NCBI RefSeq assembly: GCF_002369955.1
Contig: NZ_AP014564.1
Span: 184,893 to 248,892, forward strand
Reading direction: 5' to 3'
From: Ichthyobacterium seriolicida
Lineage (GTDB): Bacteria; Bacteroidota; Bacteroidia; Flavobacteriales; Ichthyobacteriaceae
DNA length: 64,000 bases
Part shown: positions 1-8,370 of the stretch, one piece after another
How the letters are laid out: each line of letters opens with the position of its first letter
How positions within the stretch are numbered: position 1 is the stretch's first letter
Notes under the pieces: model-generated
Database searches by the model: none
What the model saw: the letters and a program-made list of their open reading frames with translations, nothing else
What the model was told of the DNA's origin: nothing
Program-made: the position numbers and the translations under genes

Positions 1-788
1 GATGAACTTGTCTTACCTTTGCCCTCTCCACTATTAGCAGTATCATAATGAGCTCTAACTACTGATGCTGAGTTAGCTTTGGCGGTATCACTAAAAGAAG
101 TCTTAGCATTAATTCCAGTTTCATTTAATGTAAACTTAAAACCAGTTTCTCCTATAGTACATAAATCAGATTTACTTTCTGAGAACTTAAAATTCACAGT
201 GTATATCTTATCAGCGAATCCAGCTTTGGAAAATTTAAGAACTTGTTTTATAACAGGGTTAGCAGATTTTAATTTCTCCGAAGTAAAATGATCTTTATTT
301 ATTTCAAATGAAATCTCTACAGAATTTCCTTTAATATTAGTTTTGGGAGTTTCTAAAACAACACTATCAACAACAGATTTAAAAGTAAGAACAGCCTTAA
401 CAGTAGCGTTTGCTGATAATTTTTCAAAATTTGAGTTATATGGAAGATTTATAAAAATATTGTTTCCTTCTATATCTTCTGTTCTAGTTGCAAACTCAGT
501 TGGATAACCGTTAGCAGTAGCGGTTGAATCAACAGAAGCCAATTTGTCTCTAGCAGGAGTTCTTGTAATAAATAACTTTTCGTAAAATTCAGATACATCA
601 GTGCCTTTTAGATTTCCTGCTTTTTCAAACTTTACAGAAGCAATTTCTAATCGTAGTGGTTTTGCTGCTACATCCGTTTTAGCTTCCTCTCCTGATTTAG
701 GACCTTCAGATGGTTTAGTACAAGATAAAGCGAATAACACAAGTGTTAATAATGACAAAAGGTTTTTAAATAAGTTTTTTGTTTTCAT
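1..788 (-). CDS. LPDGAF-family lipoprotein, array 1 member 1 (3' end outside window)
   Basis: This is the N-terminal part of a lipoprotein that runs off the left edge. The start ATG is at 786-788, directly after the same AT-rich leader found before the next three genes. The signal peptide begins MKTKNLFKNLLSLL and is followed by a lipobox Cys and a Pro/Gly/Glu-rich linker. The readable part closely matches the gene at 857-1942, including the 'EFYEKLFIT' and 'NIFINLPYNSNFE' motifs, the 'KQVLKFSKAGF' hairpin and the single Cys motif 'LCTIGE'. The near-identity suggests a recent duplication. It is probably anchored in the outer membrane by its lipid; the function is unknown. The C-terminal LPDGAF segment is not visible here and is inferred from the paralogues. 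Confidence 0.85.
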   Translation of the reverse strand, partial: MKTKNLFKNLLSLLTLVLFALSCTKPSEGPKSGEEAKTDVAAKPLRLEIASVKFEKAGNLKGTDVSEFYEKLFITRTPARDKLASVDSTATANGYPTEFATRTEDIEGNNIFINLPYNSNFEKLSANATVKAVLTFKSVVDSVVLETPKTNIKGNSVEISFEINKDHFTSEKLKSANPVIKQVLKFSKAGFADKIYTVNFKFSESKSDLCTIGETGFKFTLNETGINAKTSFSDTAKANSASVVRAHYDTANSGEGKGKTSS

Positions 789-856
789 AATTTATATTTC
801 AATGATTAATAATAAATAGCAACAGCTTAAATAATTAATTCAGTTTTTAAATTCCA

Positions 857-1942
857 CTAACTAGCATTAATTGTTAGTTTGTAATATTTCTTGCTTGTTC
901 CATTTTGAGCTACTACTGTGAAATTATAACTAACTGTAGTGGAGCCACTAGAAGCTCCCTTAAGATCTGTCTGATCAGTAGTATTAGTAGCTCCAGTTTT
1001 CTTCATTCCAGTAATTGGATTGACGTCAGTATCATTTTCTAATACAATAAAAGCTCCATCTGGAAGTTCTAAAGCATCTGCTTTGAAATAAGCATCTTCA
1101 CCAACTCCAGCATCCTTTAGCTCGTTATTACTAGAACCTTTTCTAAGTTTGAATTCAATTGGGGATGAACTTGTCTCACCTTTGCCCGCTCCACTATTAG
1201 CAGTATCATAATGAGCTTTAACTACATCGTTAGCTTGTTTGCTATTAAATGAACCTTTAGCATTAATTCCGCTATCAGTAGCTTTAAACCCAAACTTATT
1301 TTCTCCTATAGTACATAAATCAGATTTAGTATCTGAGAACCTAAAATTCATAGTGTATACTCTATCTGTAAATCCAGCTTTGGAAAATTTAAGAACCTGT
1401 TTGAAAACAGGATTAGCAGAGTTTAATTTTTCCGAAGTAAAATGATCTTTATTTATCTCAAATGAGATCTCTGCAGAATTTCCTTTAATATTAGTTTTGG
1501 GAGTTTCTAAAACAACACTATCAACAACAGATTTAAAAGTAAGAATAGCCTTAACAGTAGCGTTTGCTGTTAATTTTTCAAAATTTGAGTTATATGGAAG
1601 TTTTATAAAAATATCGTTTCCCTTTATGTCTGTGGCTTCAGTTACAAACTCAGTTGGATAACCGTTAGTAGTAGCGGTTGAATCAACAGAAGCCAATTTG
1701 TTTCTAGCAGGAGTTCTTGTAATAAATAACTTTTCGTAAAATTCAGACACATCAGTGCCTTTTAGATTTCCTGCTTTTTCAAATTTTATAGAAGTAATTT
1801 CTAATTGTAGTGGTTTTACTTCTACATCCGTTTTAGCCTCCTCCCCTGGTTTAGAATCTTCAGCTGGTTTAGTACAAGAGAAAGCGAATAACACAAGTGT
1901 TAATAATGACAAAAAGTTTTTAAATAAGTTTTTTGTTTTCAT
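857..1942 (-). CDS. LPDGAF-family lipoprotein, array 1 member 2
   Basis: A 361-aa lipoprotein of unknown function. Residues 1-22 form a signal peptide ending AFS with the lipid-acceptor Cys at 23, followed by a ~20-residue linker rich in Pro, Gly, Glu and Lys. Two beta-type modules follow. The first runs from 'LEITSIKFEK' through 'DIFIKLPYNSNFE' to 'KQVLKFSKAGF'. The second starts at 'DLCTIGENKFGF', contains the family signature 'ALELPDGAFIVLE' and ends with the hairpin 'FTVVAQNGTSKKYYKL'. It is separated by 68-72 bp from neighbours on both sides, with no terminator seen, so the array may be cotranscribed. I saw no enzymatic motif. A surface or antigenic role is inference from the lipobox and the tandem multiplication. 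Confidence 0.9.
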   Translation of the reverse strand: MKTKNLFKNFLSLLTLVLFAFSCTKPAEDSKPGEEAKTDVEVKPLQLEITSIKFEKAGNLKGTDVSEFYEKLFITRTPARNKLASVDSTATTNGYPTEFVTEATDIKGNDIFIKLPYNSNFEKLTANATVKAILTFKSVVDSVVLETPKTNIKGNSAEISFEINKDHFTSEKLNSANPVFKQVLKFSKAGFTDRVYTMNFRFSDTKSDLCTIGENKFGFKATDSGINAKGSFNSKQANDVVKAHYDTANSGAGKGETSSSPIEFKLRKGSSNNELKDAGVGEDAYFKADALELPDGAFIVLENDTDVNPITGMKKTGATNTTDQTDLKGASSGSTTVSYNFTVVAQNGTSKKYYKLTINAS

Positions 1943-2014
1943 AATTTATATTTCAATGATTAATAATAAGTAGCAATAGCTTAAATAATTAATTGAGTTT
2001 TTGAATGTTACTAA

Positions 2015-3094
2015 CTAGCTATCAGCATTAATTGTTAGTTTATAGTATTTCTTGCTTGTTCCATTTTGAGCTACTACAGTGAATTTATAACTAGCTTCTG
2101 CTTGACCAGAAGCTCCCTTAAGGTCTGTCTGATCATTAGTAGTAGTAGCTCCAGTTTTCTTCATCCCAGTAATTGGATTAACATCATCATCAGCCTCTAA
2201 TACAATAAAAGCTCCATCTGGAAGTTCTAAAGCATCTGCTTTGAAATAATCAGTATCAGCAACTCCTTCTGTCTTAAGCTCGTTATTATTAGAACCTTTT
2301 CTAAGTTTGAATTCTATTGGCTGATCACTAGTATTACCTTTACTACTATTAGCAGTAGTGTCATAATAAGCATTAGCTACCGAATTAGCTTCTTTATCTT
2401 TAAATGAAGTACTAATATTAATCCCACTAGCAGCAACTGTAAACTTAAACTTATCTTGCCCTATAGTACATAATTCAGATTTACTTTCTGAGAATTTAAA
2501 ACTCACAGTGTATATCTTATCAGCGAATCCAGCTTTGGAAAATTTAAGAACTTGTTTGATAACAGGATTGGTAGCTTTTAAATTCACCGAACTAAAATGA
2601 TCTTTATTTATCTCAAATGAAATCTCTACAGAATTTCCTTTAATATTGGTAATCTTAGGCACTTCTAAAACAACACTATCAACTGCAGATTTAAAAGTAA
2701 GAACAGCCTTAACAGTAGCGTTTTCTTTTAATGCTTCAAAATTTGAGTTATATGGAAGATTTATAAAAATATTGTTTCCCTTTATATCTGTAGTTTCAAA
2801 TTTATTTGGATAACCATTAGAAGTACTACTTGCAGCAACAGAAGCCAATTTATTTCTAGCAGGAATTCTTGTAATAAATAACTTTTCGTAAAATTCAGAT
2901 ACATTATCTCCATTTAGATTTCCCGCTTTTTCAAACTTTACAGAGGTAATTTCTAATTGTAGAGGCTTTGCTACTACATCCGTTTTAGCCCCCTCCCCTG
3001 GTTTAGGCCCTTCAGCTGGTTTAGTACAAGAGAAAACTACTAAGAAAATAGCTAGTAGTGATAAAAAGTTTTTAAATAAGTTTTTTGTTTTCAT
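2015..3094 (-). CDS. LPDGAF-family lipoprotein, array 1 member 3
   Basis: A 359-aa paralogue with lipobox Cys23 (…VVFSC). It has the same order of motifs as member 2: 'LEITSVKFEK', 'EFYEKLFITRIPARN', 'NIFINLPYNSNFE', 'KQVLKFSKAGFADKIY', 'LCTIGQDKF', 'ALELPDGAFIVLE', and a terminal 'FTVVAQNGTSKKYYKL'. The linker 'GPKPGEGAKTD' and the inserted 'PKITN' before 'IKGNS' are shared with member 5 rather than with the adjacent members. Such a patchwork is expected if members exchange segments by gene conversion. The only Cys in the mature chain, apart from the lipidated one, is in CTIG. Function unknown. Confidence 0.9.
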   Translation of the reverse strand: MKTKNLFKNFLSLLAIFLVVFSCTKPAEGPKPGEGAKTDVVAKPLQLEITSVKFEKAGNLNGDNVSEFYEKLFITRIPARNKLASVAASSTSNGYPNKFETTDIKGNNIFINLPYNSNFEALKENATVKAVLTFKSAVDSVVLEVPKITNIKGNSVEISFEINKDHFSSVNLKATNPVIKQVLKFSKAGFADKIYTVSFKFSESKSELCTIGQDKFKFTVAASGINISTSFKDKEANSVANAYYDTTANSSKGNTSDQPIEFKLRKGSNNNELKTEGVADTDYFKADALELPDGAFIVLEADDDVNPITGMKKTGATTTNDQTDLKGASGQAEASYKFTVVAQNGTSKKYYKLTINADS

Positions 3095-3163
3095 AATTTA
3101 TATTTCAATGATTAATAATAAATAGCAACAGCTTAAATAATTAAATTGAGTTTTTAAATTCAA

Positions 3164-4282
3164 TTAACTTGTTGCATTAATTGTTAGTTTGTAGTATTTC
3201 TTGCTTGTTCCATTTTGAGCTACTACTGTGAATGTATAGCTAATAGCTCCGTTATCTGACTTTCCTATAAGATGCGTCTGACCAGTAGCAGCTGCCACTC
3301 CAGTTCCCTTCATTCCAGTGATTGGATTGACATTCGCACATGTAGGAGTAGAGCCAGTACCAGGACAAGCAGTAGTGTCAGTAGAAACCTCAATAAAAGC
3401 TCCATCTGGAAGTTCTAAAGCATCTGCTTTAAAATAATCAGTGTCAGCAACTCCAGCTTCCTTAAGCTCGTTATTACTAGAACCTTTTCTAAGTTTGAAT
3501 TCAATTGGGTTTGTACCTGAATTAGGCGTGTCAGTATTAGAAGCAACATAGTTAGCTGTAACTATACCATCAACGGTTTTACTACTGTTAAAATCACCAG
3601 ATTTATTAATTCCAGTAGTTCCTCCAACTTTAAACTTAAAACCAGTTTCTTCTATAGTACATGAATCAGATTTACTTTCTGAGAATTTAAAATTCACAGT
3701 GTATATCTTATCAGCGAATCCAGCTTTGGAAAATTTAAGAACTTGTTTGATAACAGGATTAGCAGATTTTAAATTCTCCGAAGTAAAATGATCTTTATTT
3801 ATTTCAAATGAAATCTCTGCAGAATTTCCTCTAATATTAGTTTTAGGGGCTTCTAAAACAACACTATCAACAGCAGATTTAAAAGTAAGAACAGCTTTGA
3901 TAGTAGCATTTGCTGTTAATTTTTCAAAATTTGAGTTATATGGAAGATTTATAAAAATATTGTTTCCCTTTATGTCTGTAGCTTCAGTTTCAAACTTATC
4001 TGGATAACCATTAGAAGCTACAACGGCAGTTTTACTTTTGTCTCTAGCTGGAGTTTTAGTGATAAAAAGCTTTTCGTAGAACTCAGATACATCAGTGTCT
4101 TTAAAATTTTTAGCTTTTTCAAACTTTACAGAAGTAATTTCTAATTCTAAAGGTTTTGCTGCTACATCCGTTTTAGCTTTCTCTCCTAGTTTAGCCTCCT
4201 CAGATGGTTTAGTACAAGAGAAAACTACTAGAACAATAGCTAGTAGTGATAAAAGGTTTTTAAATAAATTTTTTGTTTTCAT
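3164..4282 (-). CDS. LPDGAF-family lipoprotein, array 1 member 4, with an extra cysteine pair
   Basis: A 372-aa paralogue with lipobox Cys23, the longest of array 1. The extra length lies just after LPDGAF, where the other members read 'VLENDTDVNPITG'. Here a stretch with two cysteines (TTACPGTG…PTCANVNPITG) is inserted. The position matches the Cys pair (NC…ICPRDPSK) found after LPDGAFF in array 2, so this gene looks like an intermediate between the arrays. The remaining motifs (EFYEKLFITKTPARD, NIFINLPYNSNFE, KQVLKFSKAGF, FTVVAQNGTSKKYYKL) are as in its neighbours. Function unknown. Confidence 0.9.
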   Translation of the reverse strand: MKTKNLFKNLLSLLAIVLVVFSCTKPSEEAKLGEKAKTDVAAKPLELEITSVKFEKAKNFKDTDVSEFYEKLFITKTPARDKSKTAVVASNGYPDKFETEATDIKGNNIFINLPYNSNFEKLTANATIKAVLTFKSAVDSVVLEAPKTNIRGNSAEISFEINKDHFTSENLKSANPVIKQVLKFSKAGFADKIYTVNFKFSESKSDSCTIEETGFKFKVGGTTGINKSGDFNSSKTVDGIVTANYVASNTDTPNSGTNPIEFKLRKGSSNNELKEAGVADTDYFKADALELPDGAFIEVSTDTTACPGTGSTPTCANVNPITGMKGTGVAAATGQTHLIGKSDNGAISYTFTVVAQNGTSKKYYKLTINATS

Positions 4283-4350
4283 AATCTATATTTCAATGAT
4301 TAATAATAAAGAGCAAAATCCTAAATAATTAATTGAGCTTTTGAATTTTA

Positions 4351-5433
4351 CTAACTATCAGTATTAATTGTTAGTTTGCAGTATTTTTTACTTGTCCCAT
4401 TTTGAGCTATTACTGTGAAATTATAACTAACTGCAGTGGAGCCACCAGAAGTGCCTTTAAGGTCTGTTTGACCAGTAGTAGCAGAACTACCAGTTTTCTT
4501 CATCCCAGTAATTGGATTGACATCAGTATCATTTTCTAATACAATAAAAGCTCCATCTGGAAGTTCCAAAGCATCTGCTTTGAAATAATCTGTTTCAGCA
4601 ACTCCTCCTGTCTTAAGCTCGTTATTACTAGAACCTTTTCTAAGTTTGAATTCAATTGGGTTTGTAACTGAATTAGCAGTGTTAACAGTAGGTGTAACAT
4701 AATGAGCATTTACTATGTTCCCAGTTGCTTTACCTGTACTAAAATTAGCAACAGCGTTGATTCCACTAGCAGCAACTGTAAACTTAAACTTATCTTCTCC
4801 TATAGTACAGTCTGCAGATTTGTTATCTGAGAATTTAAAATTCACGGTGTATATCTTATCAACGAATCCAGCTTTAGAAAATTTAAGAACTTGTTTAACG
4901 ACAGGATTAGCAGAGTTTAATTTCTCCGAAGTAAAATGATCTTTATTTATCTCAAATGAAATCTCTACAGAATTTCCTTTAATATTGGTAATCTTAGGCA
5001 CTTCTAAATTAACACTATCAACAACAGATTTAAAAGTAAGAACAGCCTTAACAGTAACGTTTGCTGTTAATTTTTCAAAATTTGAGTTATACGGAAGATT
5101 TATAAAAATATTATTCCCTTTTATATCTTCAGTTTTAGTTGCAAACTCAGTTGGATAACCGTTATTAGTTCCTTTATCATCTTTATTCTTGCTCTTATCT
5201 CTAGCAGGGGTTTTTGTAATAAAGAGTTTTTCATAAAACTCAGAAACATCATCACCATTTAGATTTCCTGCTTTTTCAAACTTTACAGAAGCAATTTCTA
5301 ATTGTAGAGGCTTTGCTACTACATCCGTTTTAGCCCCCTCCCCTGGTTTAGGACCTTCAGCTGGTTTAGTACAAGAGAAAGCTACTAAGAAAATAGTTAG
5401 TAGTGATAAGGTGTATTTTAATAAAATATTCAT
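4351..5433 (-). CDS. LPDGAF-family lipoprotein, array 1 member 5 (first gene of the array)
   Basis: A 360-aa paralogue and the most upstream gene of array 1. Its signal peptide differs from the others (MNILLKYTLSLLTIFLVAFS, Cys at 21), and so does its upstream DNA, which carries a hairpin and a 24-bp element also found before two other lipoprotein genes. Downstream motifs are standard: EFYEKLFITKTPARD, NIFINLPYNSNFE, KQVLKFSKAGF, CTIGEDKF, ALELPDGAFIVLE and the terminal VIAQNGTSKKY. The last hairpin has YCKL where the others have YYKL. If the array is an operon, the promoter should lie in 5434-5627. Function unknown. Confidence 0.9.
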   Translation of the reverse strand: MNILLKYTLSLLTIFLVAFSCTKPAEGPKPGEGAKTDVVAKPLQLEIASVKFEKAGNLNGDDVSEFYEKLFITKTPARDKSKNKDDKGTNNGYPTEFATKTEDIKGNNIFINLPYNSNFEKLTANVTVKAVLTFKSVVDSVNLEVPKITNIKGNSVEISFEINKDHFTSEKLNSANPVVKQVLKFSKAGFVDKIYTVNFKFSDNKSADCTIGEDKFKFTVAASGINAVANFSTGKATGNIVNAHYVTPTVNTANSVTNPIEFKLRKGSSNNELKTGGVAETDYFKADALELPDGAFIVLENDTDVNPITGMKKTGSSATTGQTDLKGTSGGSTAVSYNFTVIAQNGTSKKYCKLTINTDS

Positions 5434-5444
5434 GTTTTTTAAAT

Positions 5445-5510
5445 TTTCAAAACGACAAAAAACGCTAATAGCTCAAATGACAAGGCATTCAAGCTATTAA
5501 GTCTAAACTT
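5445..5510 (-). promoter_or_regulatory. Hairpin in the leader of array 1
   Basis: An imperfect inverted repeat, AATAGCTCAAATG and CATTCAAGCTATT (5468-5499), lies about 35-65 bp before the start of member 5. With no T-run and an AT-rich surround, it could be a leader RNA structure or a protein site. The role is not established. Confidence 0.3.
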
Positions 5511-5549
5511 TAATTCAATTACCCTTTTTGGGATAAAATCAAATTAAAA

Positions 5550-5573
5550 AGCTAAGTTAGTAGTAATTATTTA
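5550..5573 (-). promoter_or_regulatory. Shared upstream element of lipoprotein genes, copy 1
   Basis: The plus-strand sequence AGCTAAGTTAGTAGTAATTA plus TTTA lies 117 bp before the start of member 5. Closely related 24-mers lie 112 bp before the gene starting at 11523 and 121 bp before the decayed gene starting at 27883. Conserved sequence at a conserved distance suggests a promoter-associated or regulator-binding element, or an ancestral upstream region kept by duplication. Confidence 0.45.
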
Positions 5574-5627
5574 ATTGAGAAGTTTTTTTATGGTAAAAAA
5601 AACTTAAACGGGCTGTTTGAATTATTT

Positions 5628-8048
5628 CTATTGACTAGTCCTACTTTGTTCTTCTCTATTTTTACTTCTAGCTCTGGTAGATCTAAAATTATCTCCAAAC
5701 CTGTAGCTTATACCTACCATTATAGACCTGTCGTCATGAAAATATTCATAAGAAGATTCTATGCCATCATAAACAGTAGTAGAATTCCTTATAGAAGAAT
5801 TAAATATGTCAGTGGTGTTTAAGCTAAGAGTTAGGTTTTTATCTAATAATAACCACCTTAAGGAGAAATTTAAATTATTATAAGAGTCAATATTTTCTAG
5901 TTCATAAATACCAGCTGGTACATATACAAAGTTCAGATTTGCTGATAAAGTCTTATCAGGGGTCAGGATAAAATTGTTAGACAAGTTAAAATAACTATTC
6001 CAACCACTAAGTTTTTTTAGGGGTAATTCAGCTTTGGAATCGGTATGCTGATAATATACATTAGCAGTGGCATTTAAATTCCACCATTCTGTAAGATTGT
6101 AAATAAAAGTCTGATTGATGCCAATATTTTTTTTATCATAATAATTTAGATGCATACGCTCTGTTTTATTGGTAGATTTGTCTATTTTAGATATCTCTCC
6201 GAAACCATCACTAGTATAAGAGTAAGATATAGCAGTAAAGCTTATGCCTTTATAAGTGTATTCCAGTTCGATATTATCAGTAAAGGAAGGTTTCAAATGT
6301 TGATTACCTTTAACATATACATTTTTACTTGTCTCCCAAACAAAAGGGTTTAAATGCCAATACGAAGGTCTTTTTATTCTCTTGCCATAATTTATGTTAA
6401 AGGAATTATGATCATCTAGATTATACGACAAATACACAGTGGGAAATAGTTCTGAGTAAGTAGTTTTATTAGTTTTATTAAGGGTTTTTGAATGCCCTTT
6501 AGTTTGAGTAAATTCATATCTCAATCCTATTTTAGCTTGAAATTTTTCTGAAATGTTCTTTTGTGCACTGAAATATATCGCTTGATTATTCTCTCTATAA
6601 TTAAATTCATTGCTGGTTTGGGTATTTAATATTTCTTTTCCATTTAGAATGTCGTAATATTTATTCGGGCTGTTAGTCTCGATAAATACAGCTCGTCCTC
6701 CGTAATTATAATTGGCAAATTCAGTAGGGTGTTCCATATCTAAATTCACAGAATAATTAACTACATCTTGAACTCCATAACTTTTGTCTTTATCATGTTT
6801 ATTGAGTATTTTATTATTTGACCCTTCACTTAGAACAAGTGTTTTAATGCCTATATCTCGTTTTGCTTTAAAATTGTAATTCATAAAATCAAAATCTAAA
6901 GACAATTTTCTGCCTATAGTATCAATATCGTATATAATGTGATAGTTTAGGGAATTTTGTCTAAATTGCATATCGTTCTTGGTTATTGTTTCATAGTCAA
7001 TTTCAGAAGAGGTGTCATAACCTTGGGTAGTCTTACTATTTTCATTTACAAATGGTTTACCGAAAAAAAAATTATAATCAAAACCAGTTGATAATTTATC
7101 ATTTATCTTATACTCCAATCCTAATTTAGGAGAAAGGAAATTTACGGTTCTTTCTTTATTATTATTTGCTTTCCATGGCTTAGCATATTCAGTCTGAGAC
7201 TTTTCTCTGCTTACAAACATGTAATAAGAATAACCTATTCTACTAATTATCTCTAAATCTCCTTTTTTGAAATTAAAACTAGCTCCTGTTGTTCCCGAGG
7301 GCTTGCTTCTCTGTAAATAGGATCCTTTTAATGAGGCATTCCATTGATCTATTATAGATTTTTTAGTTACGATATTTATCAATCCGCTATTGCCTGCTGC
7401 ACTGTATTTAGCAGGAGGATTGGGTATAACTTCTATTTTCTTCAAGTCTTCTGAATTAAGTGTCATTAGATAGTTAGACAGCTCTTCTCCAGAGAATTGG
7501 ACTATTCTGCCATTAATCATAACTGACATGCCTTCTTTTCCTATCATAGATATTTTATCGTTTTCTACTTTTAATCTAGGAGTTATTTTCAGTACTTCTA
7601 AGGCGTTTCTTCCAGTTGCAGCCACTGAGTTCTCTACATTTAATATTAGTCTATCTGGCTTTTTCTCTATTACAGGGTTTTTGGCTTCTAGAACGATTTC
7701 TTTAAGAGACACATCTGGATTTACATATATAGTTTTTAGGTCTAAATCTTTCTCGACTGAAATAATTTGATTGTGAATATTCTCAGAAAAATACCTCATG
7801 ATCAGTTCATATTCTCCCTTATTTATATCATCTATGATGAAATATCCTTCCTTGTCTGTAAGTTTAGATTTTATTGCTACAGAGTCTAAAGTCTGGAGTA
7901 TTACCTCTGTATATTCCAAAGGTAACTTATCACTGTCTTGAATTTTTCCACTTATCCTGTATTGAGAATAACTAGTAATAGTAATCATCGACACTAATAA
8001 TGACAGAAATGATTTTTTAATAGTTGGAAGAAATTTATTATGACTCAT
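5628..8048 (-). CDS. TonB-dependent outer-membrane receptor with CarboxypepD_reg domain
   Basis: An 806-aa outer-membrane receptor. Residues 1-29 are a signal peptide (MSHNKFLPTIKKSFL…). Next comes a carboxypeptidase-regulatory-like beta sandwich at about 30-110 (ISGKIQDSDKLPLEYTEVIL). A plug domain follows at about 125-230, with 'NALEVLKITPRL', 'VMINGRIVQFSGEEL' and 'PPAKYSAAGNSGLINIVTKK'. The rest is a beta-barrel with alternating aromatic strands, ending 'VGISYRFGDNF' plus a basic tail. The layout fits the OMP_b-brl_3 group of TonB receptors rather than SusC, and no SusD gene is adjacent. The substrate cannot be read from the sequence. A perfect 14-bp palindrome lies ~57 bp upstream and may be an operator. 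Confidence 0.9.
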   Translation of the reverse strand: MSHNKFLPTIKKSFLSLLVSMITITSYSQYRISGKIQDSDKLPLEYTEVILQTLDSVAIKSKLTDKEGYFIIDDINKGEYELIMRYFSENIHNQIISVEKDLDLKTIYVNPDVSLKEIVLEAKNPVIEKKPDRLILNVENSVAATGRNALEVLKITPRLKVENDKISMIGKEGMSVMINGRIVQFSGEELSNYLMTLNSEDLKKIEVIPNPPAKYSAAGNSGLINIVTKKSIIDQWNASLKGSYLQRSKPSGTTGASFNFKKGDLEIISRIGYSYYMFVSREKSQTEYAKPWKANNNKERTVNFLSPKLGLEYKINDKLSTGFDYNFFFGKPFVNENSKTTQGYDTSSEIDYETITKNDMQFRQNSLNYHIIYDIDTIGRKLSLDFDFMNYNFKAKRDIGIKTLVLSEGSNNKILNKHDKDKSYGVQDVVNYSVNLDMEHPTEFANYNYGGRAVFIETNSPNKYYDILNGKEILNTQTSNEFNYRENNQAIYFSAQKNISEKFQAKIGLRYEFTQTKGHSKTLNKTNKTTYSELFPTVYLSYNLDDHNSFNINYGKRIKRPSYWHLNPFVWETSKNVYVKGNQHLKPSFTDNIELEYTYKGISFTAISYSYTSDGFGEISKIDKSTNKTERMHLNYYDKKNIGINQTFIYNLTEWWNLNATANVYYQHTDSKAELPLKKLSGWNSYFNLSNNFILTPDKTLSANLNFVYVPAGIYELENIDSYNNLNFSLRWLLLDKNLTLSLNTTDIFNSSIRNSTTVYDGIESSYEYFHDDRSIMVGISYRFGDNFRSTRARSKNREEQSRTSQ

Positions 8049-8293
8049 GCTTATTTTTTTTAGTTAATAGTTTTTAAAAAGTGAGGAAGACCTATGCATT
8101 AATAAACTTGCGCAAGTTATAAACTTATCCTAATCTTCAAAGATTTTTTTAAAAAAATATTAGATTGTAAAATCTAACACAAAGGGGCTTTTTAATTTTT
8201 GGATAAAAAATAATAGTTTTTTTTATCTAAACCTAGATTTGATTAATATTTATTTGGGAATAAATAATTCTTAATGTCAAAATGAGGAACCAT
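8049..8293. other. Intergenic region upstream of the TonB receptor
   Basis: AT-rich sequence with the palindrome at 8105-8118 and several T- and A-runs. I see no further gene, RNA or IS fragment in it. Confidence 0.5.
8105..8118. promoter_or_regulatory. Perfect 14-bp palindrome upstream of the TonB receptor
   Basis: AACTTGCGCAAGTT is a perfect palindrome centred ~63 bp before the receptor start at 8048. A GC-containing palindrome in otherwise AT-rich DNA at this position is a reasonable candidate for a dimeric repressor or activator site. No regulator gene is adjacent. Confidence 0.4.
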
Positions 8294-8333
8294 AAAAAAA
8301 CAGACAGCCATAACAACTGACTGTCTGTTTTTT
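8294..8333 (-). terminator. Bidirectional rho-independent terminator
   Basis: The stem AAACAGACAG … CTGTCTGTTT has a 13-nt loop and A/T runs on both sides. It lies ~38 bp past the stop of the 1050-aa gene and would end its transcript before the TonB receptor gene. Confidence 0.8.
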
Positions 8334-8370
8334 AGAGTTGAATAAGTACGGAAATTATTTATTTCGCAGC

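Larger units (their letters stand above)
1..5433 (-). repeat. Tandem array of ~1.15-kb lipoprotein units
   Basis: Five consecutive units, each a lipoprotein gene plus a short spacer. The spacers of members 1-4 (789-856, 1943-2014, 3095-3163, 4283-4350) are themselves nearly identical, with a shared block 'ATTTCAATGATTAATAATAA', so whole gene-plus-spacer units were duplicated. Within the genes, long stretches are almost identical at DNA level, with divergent patches between them, mainly just upstream of the 'SPIEFKLRKGS' segment. Confidence 0.85.

Noticed and set aside
79-973. Plus-strand frames over the lipoprotein arrays (e.g. 601-819, 1755-1973, 4095-4328)
   Set aside because: They recur at the same place in each paralogue only because they are antisense to conserved signal-peptide and linker codons.
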